This document shows positions 28,271 through 37,224 of a stretch of 64,000 nt of DNA, piece after piece. The position numbers and the translations under genes are program-made. Source of the stretch: Neorhizobium alkalisoli. GTDB taxonomy: Bacteria; Pseudomonadota; Alphaproteobacteria; Rhizobiales; Rhizobiaceae. Below the pieces are notes generated by a model. That model saw only the letters and a program-made list of their open reading frames with translations. It did not search any database and had not been told where the DNA came from. The DNA is taken from NCBI RefSeq assembly GCF_002968635.1, contig NZ_PVBN01000003.1:434001-498000 (forward strand). Reading direction: 5' to 3'. How positions within the stretch are numbered: the stretch's first letter is position 1; each line of letters begins with the position of its first letter.

Positions 28271-28930
28271 TTAAATTGCCAATGCCCTATCCCTTGCGCT
28301 GCGGATATGAGCCGTCAGCCGCTCCACGGCTTCTTCTACGGATCGCCTCTCGATGGCTTCGAGAATGGCGAGATGTTCCTTCATAACCGACCTCACGTGG
28401 CCGGCGATGCGGAAGCGCTCCTGATTGATGAGGCGCATTTTGATCGAATTGACGCGGTAGGCGTTCGAGATGATCGAGTTGCCGAGCGAGTCGATGAAAG
28501 CATCATGCATGCCCCAGTCCACAGCCTGGGCATGCTGATCCAGTTCCGGTGAAACGTTGCCGTTTTCTGCCGCCTCGGCGATGTCGCGATGCTCCTTAAG
28601 AAGCCTTGCGATCGTTTCGTCAGAGGCAGAAAGGGTAAATAGGGCCAAGGCTTCCTTTTCGAGAAAGATGCGGAACTGGAATGCCTCGCGGATGAGGTTG
28701 AGATCGATATGGGCAACCTGCAACCCCCGCTGCGGAACGGTCTTGATCAGCCCATCGGCTTCCAGCCGTGGAATGGCCTCGCGAATTGCTCCTAGCGGCA
28801 GACCCGTCAACTCTACCAGGCGGCGCTGAGAGATGAACTGTCCCGGGCGAACGTCACGCGACAGAAGGTGGTGCGTAAAGCTCTCATACGCCCGCTCCCT
28901 CAAAGTTGTCTGTTCACCGGTATCGTCCAT
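28271..28930 (-). CDS. GntR-family regulator (FCD type)
   Basis: This 219-residue regulator starts at the ATG at 28930. The N-terminal winged helix-turn-helix (ISQRRLVELTGLPLGAIREAIPRLEADGLIKTVPQRGLQV) is followed by an all-helical FCD ligand domain with several His/Asp/Glu residues. It lies inside the operon it probably controls, between the DapA-like and binding-protein genes. The 14-bp palindrome at 29876-29889 is its likely site. Confidence 0.9.
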   Translation of the reverse strand: MDDTGEQTTLRERAYESFTHHLLSRDVRPGQFISQRRLVELTGLPLGAIREAIPRLEADGLIKTVPQRGLQVAHIDLNLIREAFQFRIFLEKEALALFTLSASDETIARLLKEHRDIAEAAENGNVSPELDQHAQAVDWGMHDAFIDSLGNSIISNAYRVNSIKMRLINQERFRIAGHVRSVMKEHLAILEAIERRSVEEAVERLTAHIRSARDRALAI

Positions 28931-28952
28931 ACCCACCCCTTGTAGGCGGCCG

Positions 28953-29837
28953 TCAGGCTGCCTGCTTGCGAAATAGTGCGTCGAACGCGCCTTTAATCCT
29001 GCTTCGGTCTTCCGACGAGACCGCCACGAGCGGCGCACGCACGTTGAGCCAGATGTCTTCTCCCATCGTGTGGGATAGCAGCACCTTCACGGCAGGCGTC
29101 ACCGGGAATTTCAGGAGTTCGACAACAAGATCCTCTACCCGGCGATCATTCTTGCCATCAACGGCCATCGCACGAACTTCGCCCGGCAGGAAATTGGCAA
29201 CACCCGAAATGGCTCCCTGACCGCCGAGACGCACACCTTTTGCAAGGTCACGCTCGTCGCCGATCAAAATGATAAGGTCCCCATGATCCTTCAACAGCTG
29301 CTCGGTGTGAGCCCAGTTTCCGGAGGAGTCCTTAACTCCGGTGACGACACCAGGAAATGCGCGGCGTAGCCGCCCCACCAGCTCGACCGACAAGGTCACC
29401 ATGGTGACGGAGGGTATGTTGTAGACGAGAACATCGCGGGCAGCCGTGCCTAGCTTCTCAAATACGGCCGAGAACCATGCAAACAGCCCATCGTCACTGA
29501 CATTCTTGAAATAGGATGGCGGGGCAAGAAGAATATTGCGCACCCCAACTTCGAGAGCCTGGGACGCCTGATCTGCGGCATCTTCGATCGAATCCACCAG
29601 AACACCAGTCACGATTGCGGACGGCGCTATTCCCGCCTCGATGAACCGCGAGAGAACAGCCTGCCGCTCCCGGCTCCCGATCGAACACCCCTCCCCGGTC
29701 GTACCAAACAGGGTGACACTATCGCAGCCATTGGCCAGGCAACGACGTGCATGACCGATCATGACATCGACATCAATCATACCGTCAGCTTTGAACGGGC
29801 TTGTGAGAGCTGCCGAAAGGCCAAATTTGGTGGGCAA
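28953..29837 (-). CDS. DapA-family aldolase/lyase
   Basis: This 294-residue protein has GTTGEG (45-50), the Tyr of VYNIP (Y139) and the Schiff-base Lys in GVKDSSG (K169). It starts at a TTG, justified by GGAGGAG eight bases upstream. As the first gene of a sugar-transport operon with a PfkB kinase it is more likely a 2-keto-3-deoxy-acid or N-acetylneuraminate-type aldolase/dehydratase than the lysine enzyme. Confidence 0.88.
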   Translation of the reverse strand: MPTKFGLSAALTSPFKADGMIDVDVMIGHARRCLANGCDSVTLFGTTGEGCSIGSRERQAVLSRFIEAGIAPSAIVTGVLVDSIEDAADQASQALEVGVRNILLAPPSYFKNVSDDGLFAWFSAVFEKLGTAARDVLVYNIPSVTMVTLSVELVGRLRRAFPGVVTGVKDSSGNWAHTEQLLKDHGDLIILIGDERDLAKGVRLGGQGAISGVANFLPGEVRAMAVDGKNDRRVEDLVVELLKFPVTPAVKVLLSHTMGEDIWLNVRAPLVAVSSEDRSRIKGAFDALFRKQAA

Positions 29838-29875
29838 TTAAGGTACTCCTCCATGAGATTGAAATCTGATACCTC

Positions 29876-29889
29876 ACTAACATGTTAGT
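29876..29889. promoter_or_regulatory. GntR-type operator
   Basis: ACTAACATGTTAGT is a perfect 14-bp palindrome, 39 bases upstream of the first gene of the DapA/GntR/ABC/kinase operon. Length, spacing and the xTnxnACATGTnxAx-like form fit FadR/GntR-family sites. Regulator assignment is inferred from linkage. Confidence 0.7.
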
Positions 29890-30000
29890 TGTAAACAGCC
29901 GATTTTCACTTTTCTCCTGATGCAGTTACCGGGGATACAAGATTCCCGCCGGGACCCTGCATTGCGCTGGTGATTGACAGCGAGAAACCGCTAACGACGA

Positions 30001-30486
30001 CTATCGAAACTCTATCGGATCGTTGTCTATGGGAAAGGCGAATCCTGCCTTCACGCGATCCATGACGACCATCGTCTTGAAGCCTTTGATATCGTAGTTC
30101 TCGTAGAAGAAGCGGCGTGTGAAGGCTTCATAGTCCTCCATGTCCTTCGCCGTGATCACCAGGATAAAGTCGGCATCACCTGTCACGTAATAGCCGATCA
30201 TCACTTCCTTGGTGGCGCGGATCGCTGCCTTGAACCGGTCAACGATATCCGCGCGCTCGCGCTCCAACGACACCAGAACGATCATGGTGATGCCGCGTCC
30301 CACAGCCTTTGGCGAGACAATCGCCACGTCCGCCTCGATGACCCCCTCCTCGCGCAACCGCTTCAGCCGCCTCTGGCATGCCGTCGGCGAGAGATTGACG
30401 ATCTGCGCCAGTTCTTCCGAAGTCAGGCGATTGTTCTTCTGGACGGCGTCAAGCAGCGCTCTGTCGGCTCTATCAAGTCTGATCAT
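30001..30486 (-). CDS. Lrp/AsnC-family regulator of ectoine catabolism (DoeX-like)
   Basis: This 161-residue protein starts at the ATG at 30486. The helix-turn-helix is LTSEELAQIVNLSPTACQRRLKRLREEGVI and the ligand-binding RAM domain follows (GYYVTGDADFILVITAKDMEDYEAFTRRFF). It is divergent from the aldehyde dehydrogenase gene of the ectoine locus, the usual position of the AsnC/DoeX regulator. It likely senses an ectoine-derived metabolite such as diaminobutyrate. The longer frame to 30564 is rejected because it crosses the operator region. Confidence 0.87.
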   Translation of the reverse strand: MIRLDRADRALLDAVQKNNRLTSEELAQIVNLSPTACQRRLKRLREEGVIEADVAIVSPKAVGRGITMIVLVSLERERADIVDRFKAAIRATKEVMIGYYVTGDADFILVITAKDMEDYEAFTRRFFYENYDIKGFKTMVVMDRVKAGFAFPIDNDPIEFR

Positions 30487-30541
30487 GCAGAAATCCTGCG
30501 TAAGAATCCATAAATAAGCGTAGATCCTGCGCAAATGCAGG
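30487..30541. promoter_or_regulatory. Candidate AsnC/Lrp operators
   Basis: ATCCTGCG occurs at 30493-30500 and 30524-30531, 31 bp (three turns) apart. Each copy lies in an inverted repeat: GCAG-AAATC-CTGC (30487-30499) and CCTGC-GCAAAT-GCAGG (30526-30541). Phased imperfect palindromes are typical for Lrp/AsnC octamers. The region separates the AsnC gene from the divergent aldehyde dehydrogenase gene. Confidence 0.55.
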
Positions 30542-30608
30542 GCTGAACACTGCCAATTGATCATGACGCGCGGTTAGGGTCCTTGTAAACCCCAATCGGA
30601 GCCTCCCC

Positions 30609-32087
30609 ATGAAAGGCATTGCCTCTGCTGCCCTGAAAAACCTGTCGCGACCCGACTTGATCGAGCGCCGTGCCTTTCTTAATGGCGCATGGGTTGCCCG
30701 CAACGAGGCCCATGAAGTTGTTGATCCTGCGAATGGCGAACGCCTTGCCGATGTCGCAGCTTGCTCGTTTGAAGATGTCGATGCAGCGGTCGAAGCTGCA
30801 AAGGGCGCTTTTCTCGATTGGCGCGACAAGCTTCCGGCCGAACGTGGGCAGATCCTACGCATATGGGGCAAGCTGATGCGCGACAACGCGCAGGACCTTG
30901 CAACCATCATGACCGCCGAACAAGGCAAGCCGTTGGCGGAAGCGCTTGGCGAAATCTCCTATGCCGCCAATTTCCTCGACTGGTTTGCCGCCGAAGGCGA
31001 GCGCGCCTACGGCGAAACAATCCCAAGCCACCTGCCTGGCAGCCGCCTTTCGGTACACATGCAACCGCTGGGCGTCACCGTCGCCATCACACCCTGGAAT
31101 TTCCCCTCTGCCATGATCACCCGCAAGGCGGGCGCTGCTCTCGCTGCCGGCTGCACCATGATCGTCAAGCCTGCCCCGGAAACCCCTCTTTCGGCGCTCG
31201 CGCTGGCAAAGCTTGCGCAGGAGGCCGGCATTCCCGCTGGCGTATTTCAGGTTATCACCGGCGAAGCCGCACCGCTCGCGCGCCGTCTACTGGAACATGC
31301 GGATGTGCGGGCGTTTTCCTTCACCGGCTCGACTGAGGTCGGGAGGATCCTGCTCACACAATCTGCGGCGACCGTCAAAAAGGCTTCGCTGGAACTTGGC
31401 GGCCATGCGCCTTTCATTCTTTTCGACGACGCCGATCTTTCCAAGGCCGTCGTCGGCTGCATCGGCGCCAAATTCGCGACGTCCGGCCAGGATTGCCTTG
31501 CAGCCAATCGCATCTACGTCCAGCGCGGACTTTACGATCGGTTCGTCCATCGGTTCGCCGAGGCCACTTCCGAGCTCACCGTCGGCCATGGTTTTGAACC
31601 GGGCACCGATATCGGCCCCATGACGCGGGCATCGGTGGCCGAAAAATGCCGTCAGCAGATCGCACAAGCGCTTTCCGCCGGTGCACGCCTGGTATGCGGC
31701 GGGCAGGATAGCCCGCTCGGCGGCAACTTCGTCACACCGACCGTTCTTGCCGAAGTCACCGACGATATGCTGATCGCACGGGAGGAAACGTTCGGGCCGG
31801 TAGCCGCGATATTGCCATTCGATGACGAACAGGAAGTGCTGGTCCGCGCCAATGCCACCGAAATGGGGCTGGCCGCCTACGTCTATACCAATGATCTCGC
31901 TCGGGCGATGCGTCTGACTGACCGGCTCGAATACGGCATGGTTGCCGTCAACACGCCGAAATTCACCGGTGCTCCGATTCCGTTCGGTGGCTGGAAGCAA
32001 TCAGGCCTCGGTCGCGAAGGCTCGCGCCATGGCCTCTCCGAATATCTCGAAGCAAAATATGTCTGCTTCGGCAATCTCGCTGCATGA
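30609..32087 (+). CDS. NAD(P)-dependent aldehyde dehydrogenase of ectoine catabolism (GabD/DoeC-like)
   Basis: This 492-residue enzyme resembles succinate-semialdehyde dehydrogenases. It has TPWNFP (161-166), the general base Glu in ELGGHAPF (E262) and the nucleophile Cys in SGQDC (C296). In ectoine degradation the last steps convert diaminobutyrate to aspartate semialdehyde and then aspartate, and this ssd/DoeC-type enzyme would oxidise the aldehyde. It overlaps the downstream frame at an ATGA and is coupled to the aminotransferase gene. Confidence 0.9.
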   Translation: MKGIASAALKNLSRPDLIERRAFLNGAWVARNEAHEVVDPANGERLADVAACSFEDVDAAVEAAKGAFLDWRDKLPAERGQILRIWGKLMRDNAQDLATIMTAEQGKPLAEALGEISYAANFLDWFAAEGERAYGETIPSHLPGSRLSVHMQPLGVTVAITPWNFPSAMITRKAGAALAAGCTMIVKPAPETPLSALALAKLAQEAGIPAGVFQVITGEAAPLARRLLEHADVRAFSFTGSTEVGRILLTQSAATVKKASLELGGHAPFILFDDADLSKAVVGCIGAKFATSGQDCLAANRIYVQRGLYDRFVHRFAEATSELTVGHGFEPGTDIGPMTRASVAEKCRQQIAQALSAGARLVCGGQDSPLGGNFVTPTVLAEVTDDMLIAREETFGPVAAILPFDDEQEVLVRANATEMGLAAYVYTNDLARAMRLTDRLEYGMVAVNTPKFTGAPIPFGGWKQSGLGREGSRHGLSEYLEAKYVCFGNLAA

Positions 32088-32101
32088 AAGGATCCTTTGC
32101 C

Positions 32102-33505
32102 ATGACCGTCAACCTCGACCAGATCGCCCAGATGGACCGCAATTCGGTTCTACATCCCTTTACGCAGCTCAAGGATTTTGCCAGCGGCAAGATGGGTGAT
32201 CCGACGATCGTCGAAACCGGCAAAGGCATCCGCATCCAGGACGCTCACGGCAAGCAGTTGATCGATGGCTTTGCTGGTCTCTACTGCGTCAATGTCGGCT
32301 ATGGCCGAACCGAGGTGGCCGAGGCCATTTCGCGCCAGGCCTACCGCCTCGCCTACTACCACTCCTATGCGGCGCACACGACCGACGAACTCGCGATCCT
32401 CTCCGACCGTCTGGTGAAGATGGCGCCGGGTAATATGAGCAAGGTTTTCTACGGCATGTCCGGTTCTGATGCCAACGAGACACAGGCCAAGCTCGTGTGG
32501 TACTACAGCAACCTGCGCGGCAAGCCGAACAAGAAGAAGATTATATCCCGCGAACGCGGTTATCATGGTTGCAGCGTCGTATCCGGCTCCATGACCGGCA
32601 TGAGTTTCTACCATGACCACATGGACCTGCCGCGCGCCGGCATTCTCCACACGGGCGCACCGCATCATTACTGGGGTGCGAAGGCTGGCGAGACGGAACT
32701 CGAGTTTTCGAAGCGCCGCGCAGCGGAACTCGATGCTCTGATCCTGCGCGAAGACCCGGACACAATCGGCGCCTTCATCGCCGAGCCGGTGCTTGGTACG
32801 GGCGGCATCACCCCGCCGCCACAGGGCTATTGGGAAGAAGTGCAGGCGATCCTCAAGAAATACGACATCCTGCTCATCGCCGACGAAGTCATTACCGGTT
32901 TCGGACGCACGGGCTCGATGTTCGGCTCGCAGCATTACGGCATCGAACCGGACCTGATCACCGTCGCCAAGGGTCTGACCTCGGCCTATTTTCCGCTGTC
33001 TGGCGCGATCGTCGGGGAAAAGGTCTACAAGGTGCTGGAAGAAGGTGCCGATCGCGTCGGAGCTTTTTCGCACGGCTACACCTATTCCGGCCATCCGATC
33101 GGCGCTGCAGCCGCCAACGCCGTTCTCGACATCGTCGAGAAGGAGGACTTGCCGGGCAATGCGCGCGAAGTCGGCAGCTATTTCCAGGAACAACTGAAGG
33201 CGAAATTCGCACAACTTCCCATCGTGGGTGAAGTACGTGGGGTCGGATTGATGGGCGCAATCGAATTCGTGGCGGATCGTGAAAAAAAGACGCGCTTTGC
33301 GCCCGGCCTGACCGTTGGGGCGCGTGTCTCGAAGGCTGCGCGCAATCGTGGCCTGATTGCTCGTGCCATGCCGCACGGCGACATCCTGGGTTTTGCGCCG
33401 CCGCTCGTGACGACAAAGGGCGAAATTGACGAGATAGTCGCCATCGCCGAGTCCGCAGTCCGATCCGTCATGGACGAATTGGTGCAGGCTGGCGAAAAGA
33501 TCTGA
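32102..33505 (+). CDS. Diaminobutyrate aminotransferase of ectoine catabolism (DoeD)
   Basis: This class III aminotransferase of 467 residues has the cofactor Asp in LLIADEVITGFGRTG (D261) and the PLP lysine in TVAKGLTSAY (K290). It is predicted to convert L-2,4-diaminobutyrate to aspartate semialdehyde. I start at the ATG at 32102, about ten bases after AAGGA; an ATG at 32084 overlaps the preceding stop. Class III enzymes are hard to assign by sequence alone; the assignment rests on its place between the aldehyde dehydrogenase and enuR genes. Confidence 0.85.
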   Translation: MTVNLDQIAQMDRNSVLHPFTQLKDFASGKMGDPTIVETGKGIRIQDAHGKQLIDGFAGLYCVNVGYGRTEVAEAISRQAYRLAYYHSYAAHTTDELAILSDRLVKMAPGNMSKVFYGMSGSDANETQAKLVWYYSNLRGKPNKKKIISRERGYHGCSVVSGSMTGMSFYHDHMDLPRAGILHTGAPHHYWGAKAGETELEFSKRRAAELDALILREDPDTIGAFIAEPVLGTGGITPPPQGYWEEVQAILKKYDILLIADEVITGFGRTGSMFGSQHYGIEPDLITVAKGLTSAYFPLSGAIVGEKVYKVLEEGADRVGAFSHGYTYSGHPIGAAAANAVLDIVEKEDLPGNAREVGSYFQEQLKAKFAQLPIVGEVRGVGLMGAIEFVADREKKTRFAPGLTVGARVSKAARNRGLIARAMPHGDILGFAPPLVTTKGEIDEIVAIAESAVRSVMDELVQAGEKI

Positions 33506-33541
33506 CATAAATTAGCCGGGCGGGATTTTCTTGCGCGGCTG

Positions 33542-33558
33542 TGCCCGCTTTGCGGGCA
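33542..33558. other. Hairpin downstream of doeD
   Basis: TGCCCGC and GCGGGCA form a perfect 7-bp stem around TTT, 37 bases after the doeD stop. No T-tract follows, so it would be a weak terminator or an mRNA 3'-end barrier ahead of the enuR promoter. Confidence 0.4.
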
Positions 33559-33611
33559 GTATCGCCACGACACTGCTTATTTGCAGAGCAATCGCCACCG
33601 GCAATGTATAA

Positions 33612-33636
33612 CGCTTCATCTTTTCGATGAAGCGTG
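33612..33636. promoter_or_regulatory. Inverted repeat upstream of enuR
   Basis: ACGCTTCATC (33612-33621) and GATGAAGCGT (33627-33636) form a perfect 10-bp inverted repeat with a 5-nt spacer, 43 bases before the enuR start. It could be an operator or a hairpin in the leader. The nearby ATGTCATGA at 33642-33650 resembles the CATGACAAT repeats upstream of eutB. Confidence 0.45.
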
Positions 33637-33679
33637 CATAATGTCATGAAAATATCTTCGCCAAAAACGAGACAATTTC

Positions 33680-35128
33680 ATGCGCCGCCAAGCCAATCCC
33701 GTCACCCTGACCCCTGTTCCCGCGACGAGACCGGTGGCGTGGCGACCGAACCTCGCCAAACAGAAGGGTGAAACGAAGCATGCGGCACTCACCGAGCGCA
33801 TCATCGCCGATATTGATGCCGGTCTCCTCAAGCCGTTGGATCGCATGCCCACGCATCGCGACCTGGCGCGTGAGCTCGGCCTTTCAGTTCAGACCGTCAG
33901 TCTCTCCTACAAGGAAGCTGAACGCCTCGGTTATCTGAGCGGTGAAATAGGTCGCGGCACCTTCGTCAAGGCGCGCGTTACGGATCGGGCGGGACGCATG
34001 ATGCTCGATCATAGCCCGAACGAGGTGCTCGACCTTTCGATCGTTCGCGGCGTTTATCTCGATGCACACGAAGCCGCCTCTCGCGAGATTTTTCGTGACA
34101 TGTCCGAAGGCAGCGTCGCGGACTTCATGCGCCCATGCCGTCCGATCGCCGGCCTTGATCGTCATCGCGAAGCCGCCCGCATCTGGCTGCGCACTCTGGG
34201 CGTTTCTGCCGGAGCCGAACGCATCCTCATGACCAATGGCGCCGCTCACGGCATCTTCCTGGCGCTGAGCTGCATCATCCGTTCCGGCGACGTGGTCTTG
34301 AGCGAAAATCTTACCGACCATGGAACTATCGGACTTTCCAACATACTCGGCTTTAGTTTGAAGGGCCTCCCGACGGATAGTGAAGGTATTTTGCCCGACG
34401 CTCTGGAGGCCGCTTGCGCTTCGGGCGGCGTACGGGCGTTGGTGCTGATTCCGACGCTCAACAATCCGACCGGCCACGTCATGGGCGCGGGGCGCAGGCG
34501 TGAGATAGCCGCGATCGCGGAACGTCACGGGGTTTTCGTCATCGAGGACGAGGTCTACCGCCCTTTGATCGAGGAGGACCTGCCTTCAATCGCAGAGATG
34601 CTGCCCGATCTCGGCTTCTTCGTGACGAGCTTTACCAAGGCGGTGCTGACCGGGCTGCGCGTCGGATATCTCGTCGTCCCCCCAGCCTACTCCATCCGTG
34701 CCGCCTCTATCCTGCGCGTATCGAGTTGGAGCGGCACCTATCTGACCGGCGAGATCGCCACACGCTGGATAGAAAACGGCACCGCGCAGCGGTTGCTCGA
34801 ACTCCAGCGCAACGAGGCTCGGACCCGCCAGGGCATCGCCACGGATATCATCGGGGACCATATCTCCTCCAGCCACCCGCTGTCGCTTTGCGCCTGGCTG
34901 AAGGTTCCAAAATACTGGACGGAAGACGGGCTGGTGCGATCGCTCGCCATCCAGAATGTCGCCGTCACGCCGTCCGACCCGTTCATCGCCGGGCCTGGCC
35001 ACGGCGGGGGCATTCGGATCTGCCTCGGCGGGCGCATGAGCCACACGACGCTGACCAAGGCGCTGATGACGGTGCGCCAGGCATTCGAGCAATTGCCTCC
35101 GGTCTATGACATCGGCTCCATGGGGTAG
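33680..35128 (+). CDS. MocR/GntR-type regulator of ectoine utilisation EnuR
   Basis: This 482-residue protein has an N-terminal GntR winged helix-turn-helix (about 35-100, THRDLARELGLSVQTVSLSYKEAERLGYL) fused to an aminotransferase-fold domain. PLP-site residues are present: NNPTG (261-265), the Asp in EDEVYR (D290) and the Schiff-base Lys in TSFTK (K320). EnuR proteins are known to repress ectoine genes until an ectoine-derived diamine reacts with PLP. Position directly upstream of eutB supports the name. Confidence 0.9.
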   Translation: MRRQANPVTLTPVPATRPVAWRPNLAKQKGETKHAALTERIIADIDAGLLKPLDRMPTHRDLARELGLSVQTVSLSYKEAERLGYLSGEIGRGTFVKARVTDRAGRMMLDHSPNEVLDLSIVRGVYLDAHEAASREIFRDMSEGSVADFMRPCRPIAGLDRHREAARIWLRTLGVSAGAERILMTNGAAHGIFLALSCIIRSGDVVLSENLTDHGTIGLSNILGFSLKGLPTDSEGILPDALEAACASGGVRALVLIPTLNNPTGHVMGAGRRREIAAIAERHGVFVIEDEVYRPLIEEDLPSIAEMLPDLGFFVTSFTKAVLTGLRVGYLVVPPAYSIRAASILRVSSWSGTYLTGEIATRWIENGTAQRLLELQRNEARTRQGIATDIIGDHISSSHPLSLCAWLKVPKYWTEDGLVRSLAIQNVAVTPSDPFIAGPGHGGGIRICLGGRMSHTTLTKALMTVRQAFEQLPPVYDIGSMG

Positions 35129-35149
35129 GTTGACCGGCACAATCATTGA

Positions 35150-35202
35150 ATCATGACAATATATTAATTGACATGATTTTGCTTCGCTCACAACATGACA
35201 AT
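35150..35202. promoter_or_regulatory. Candidate EnuR operator region upstream of eutB
   Basis: ATCATGACAAT (35150-35160) and ATTGACATGAT (35167-35177) form an 11-bp inverted repeat with one mismatch and a 6-bp AT-rich spacer. CATGACAAT recurs at 35194-35202, touching the start codon region of eutB. Repeated near-identical half-sites in the only gap of the operon suggest regulator binding; which regulator binds is inferred. Confidence 0.5.
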
Positions 35203-36214
35203 TATGATGAGCGACGCCCCACCCATTCTAACCGAGAAAAAGGTGCTGCCGGTCCAGTTGGCAGACATCGAGCAGGCGGCTGCACGCATTGCTGGTCGCG
35301 TCTCGCGCACGCCGCTCGTTCATTCGAAAACTCTTTCCGAGACCATCGGCCAGCCCGTTTTTCTCAAGCTCGAAACGCGTCAGGCAATCGGCGCCTTCAA
35401 GCTGCGCGGCGCTATGAATGCGATCCTGTCGCTCGACGACGCGGCTCGCAAACGCGGTCTCGTGACCGCCTCGACAGGCAATCATGGGCGCGCCGTCGCC
35501 TACGCCGCACGAGAACTGAGCGTTCCGGCCACCATTTGCATGTCAGCGCTCGTTCCAGCCAACAAGATCGAAGCGATCCACACACTCGGCGCCGAAATTC
35601 GGATCGTCGGTACTTCTCAGGACGATGCACAGGAAGAGGTCGAGCGCCTCGTCGAGAACCGTCGCCTGACCCCGATCCCGCCTTTCGACGATGCGAACGT
35701 CGTTGCCGGCCAAGGCACGATCGGTCTCGAGATTGTCGAGGACCTGCCCGACCTCGCTATCGTACTCATTCCCCTTTCTGGCGGCGGCCTGGCTGGCGGC
35801 ATCGCCGCAGCCGTCAAGGCGTTGAAGCCGCAGGTCCGCATCGTCGGAATTTCTATGGAGCGCGGAGCAGCGATGCATGCAGCCATTGCTGCAGGCAAAC
35901 CGGTGGCAATCCGCGAAGAAGAAACGCTGGCGGACTCGCTCGGTGGCGGCATCGGTCATGCAAACCGCGTTACCTTCGCGCTTTGCCGAGACCTTCTCGA
36001 TGAGGTCGTGCTGCTCACCGAAGACGAGATCGCTGCCGGTATCCGCCATGCAGCGCGCGAAGAAGGCGAAATCGTCGAGGGCGCAGGGGCGGTTGGGATT
36101 GCGGCCCTCCTGGCAAAGAAGGTTCGCCCTTCCGGCCCGAGCGCGGTCATCGTATCGGGCGGCAATATCGACCCGAAAAAACACCGGAACATTGTCGAGG
36201 GGGCCGCAGCATGA
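35195..36214 (+). CDS. Hydroxyectoine-utilisation dehydratase EutB
   Basis: This fold-type II PLP enzyme of about 339 residues belongs to the threonine dehydratase group. The PLP lysine is in GAFKLRG (K69), with STGNHGRAVAYAA and the phosphate-binding loop SGGGLAGG. In hydroxyectoine catabolism EutB and EutC help convert 5-hydroxyectoine toward ectoine-pathway intermediates. The start is uncertain: ATGs at 35195, 35204 and 35207 all lack a clear ribosome-binding site, and 35207 (MSDAPP) would leave the upstream repeat outside the gene. It overlaps eutC by four bases. No eutA precedes it. Confidence 0.88.
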   Translation: MTIMMSDAPPILTEKKVLPVQLADIEQAAARIAGRVSRTPLVHSKTLSETIGQPVFLKLETRQAIGAFKLRGAMNAILSLDDAARKRGLVTASTGNHGRAVAYAARELSVPATICMSALVPANKIEAIHTLGAEIRIVGTSQDDAQEEVERLVENRRLTPIPPFDDANVVAGQGTIGLEIVEDLPDLAIVLIPLSGGGLAGGIAAAVKALKPQVRIVGISMERGAAMHAAIAAGKPVAIREEETLADSLGGGIGHANRVTFALCRDLLDEVVLLTEDEIAAGIRHAAREEGEIVEGAGAVGIAALLAKKVRPSGPSAVIVSGGNIDPKKHRNIVEGAAA

Positions 36215-37224
36215 GCCGCATCAGCATTCTGACGGAAAAAGACCTCCGCGCTACCGTCACCCTCGATTTGTCCGCGGTTGATTGCGTCGAGCAGGCCTTT
36301 GCGGCGCTCGCCACCAAAGCCGTCGCCATGCCGCCAATCCTGCGCCTCGACATTCCTGAGTTCCGCGGCGAAGTGGATGTGAAGACAGCCTATGTGCCGG
36401 GTTTTGGCAGTTTCGCGATCAAGGTCAGCCCCGGCTTCTTCGACAACCCGAAGCTCGGCCTGCCGAGCCTCAACGGTCTTATGATCGTCCTCAGCGCCAG
36501 GACCGGTCTGGTCGAGGCCTTGCTTCTCGACAACGGCTATCTCACCGAGGTTCGTACCGCCGCCGCCGGCGCCGTCGCTGCCCGGCATTTGTCACGCGAA
36601 GAAGCCTCTGTCGCCACGATCTTCGGCGCCGGCGTGCAGGCGCGGCTGCAGCTTGCTGCGCTGATGCTCGTGCGCCAGATCAGGTCCGCCCGCATCTGGG
36701 CGCGGGATCACGCCCGAGCGCAAAAACTTGCCGCCGATCTTGCGCGCGAATACGGCATCGAAATTTCGGCCGTTGCCGATCCGCGAGACGCCGTCACCGG
36801 CGCCGATATCGTGGTCACCACCACGCCGGCGGAAAAGCCGATTCTGATCGCCGAGTGGCTGGAACCGGGTCAGCACCTGACCGCGATGGGTTCGGATTCC
36901 GAGCACAAGAACGAGATCGACCCGGCCGTATTTTCCCGCGCGACCTATGTCGCCGATCGCATCAGCCAGACCCGGATTCTGGGCGAATTGCACCATGCCA
37001 TCAAGGTCGGCGCCGTGCAGCCCGATCGACAGTTCGCCGAGCTTGGCGCCGTGATCGCCGGCAAGGCAACGGGCCGGACCAGTGCCGACGAAATTACCTT
37101 CGCCGATCTCACGGGGACCGGCGTGCAGGACACGGCAATCGCCAATCTGGCTCTCACCCGTGCGGGACAAGCAGGCCGTGGCCAGACGATCGAGAACGAC
37201 ACAAACATGGGAGATGCCGCGTGA
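36211..37224 (+). CDS. Hydroxyectoine-utilisation protein EutC (ornithine cyclodeaminase family)
   Basis: This 337-residue protein has the ornithine cyclodeaminase/mu-crystallin dinucleotide-binding motif IFGAGVQARLQL and substrate-domain segment FAIKVSPGFFDNP. Its ATG overlaps the eutB stop and its TGA overlaps the doeA GTG, so eutB, eutC and doeA are translationally coupled. Probable NAD-dependent step in hydroxyectoine conversion. Confidence 0.88.
   Translation: MSRISILTEKDLRATVTLDLSAVDCVEQAFAALATKAVAMPPILRLDIPEFRGEVDVKTAYVPGFGSFAIKVSPGFFDNPKLGLPSLNGLMIVLSARTGLVEALLLDNGYLTEVRTAAAGAVAARHLSREEASVATIFGAGVQARLQLAALMLVRQIRSARIWARDHARAQKLAADLAREYGIEISAVADPRDAVTGADIVVTTTPAEKPILIAEWLEPGQHLTAMGSDSEHKNEIDPAVFSRATYVADRISQTRILGELHHAIKVGAVQPDRQFAELGAVIAGKATGRTSADEITFADLTGTGVQDTAIANLALTRAGQAGRGQTIENDTNMGDAA

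Noticed and set aside
32150..33508. Minus-strand open frame of 452 codons
   Set aside because: Antisense of the aminotransferase gene with intact PLP motifs.
36855..37220. N-terminal extension of the ectoine hydrolase frame
   Set aside because: Arg-rich off-frame translation of eutC; the GTG at 37221 with GTGA overlap is the natural start.
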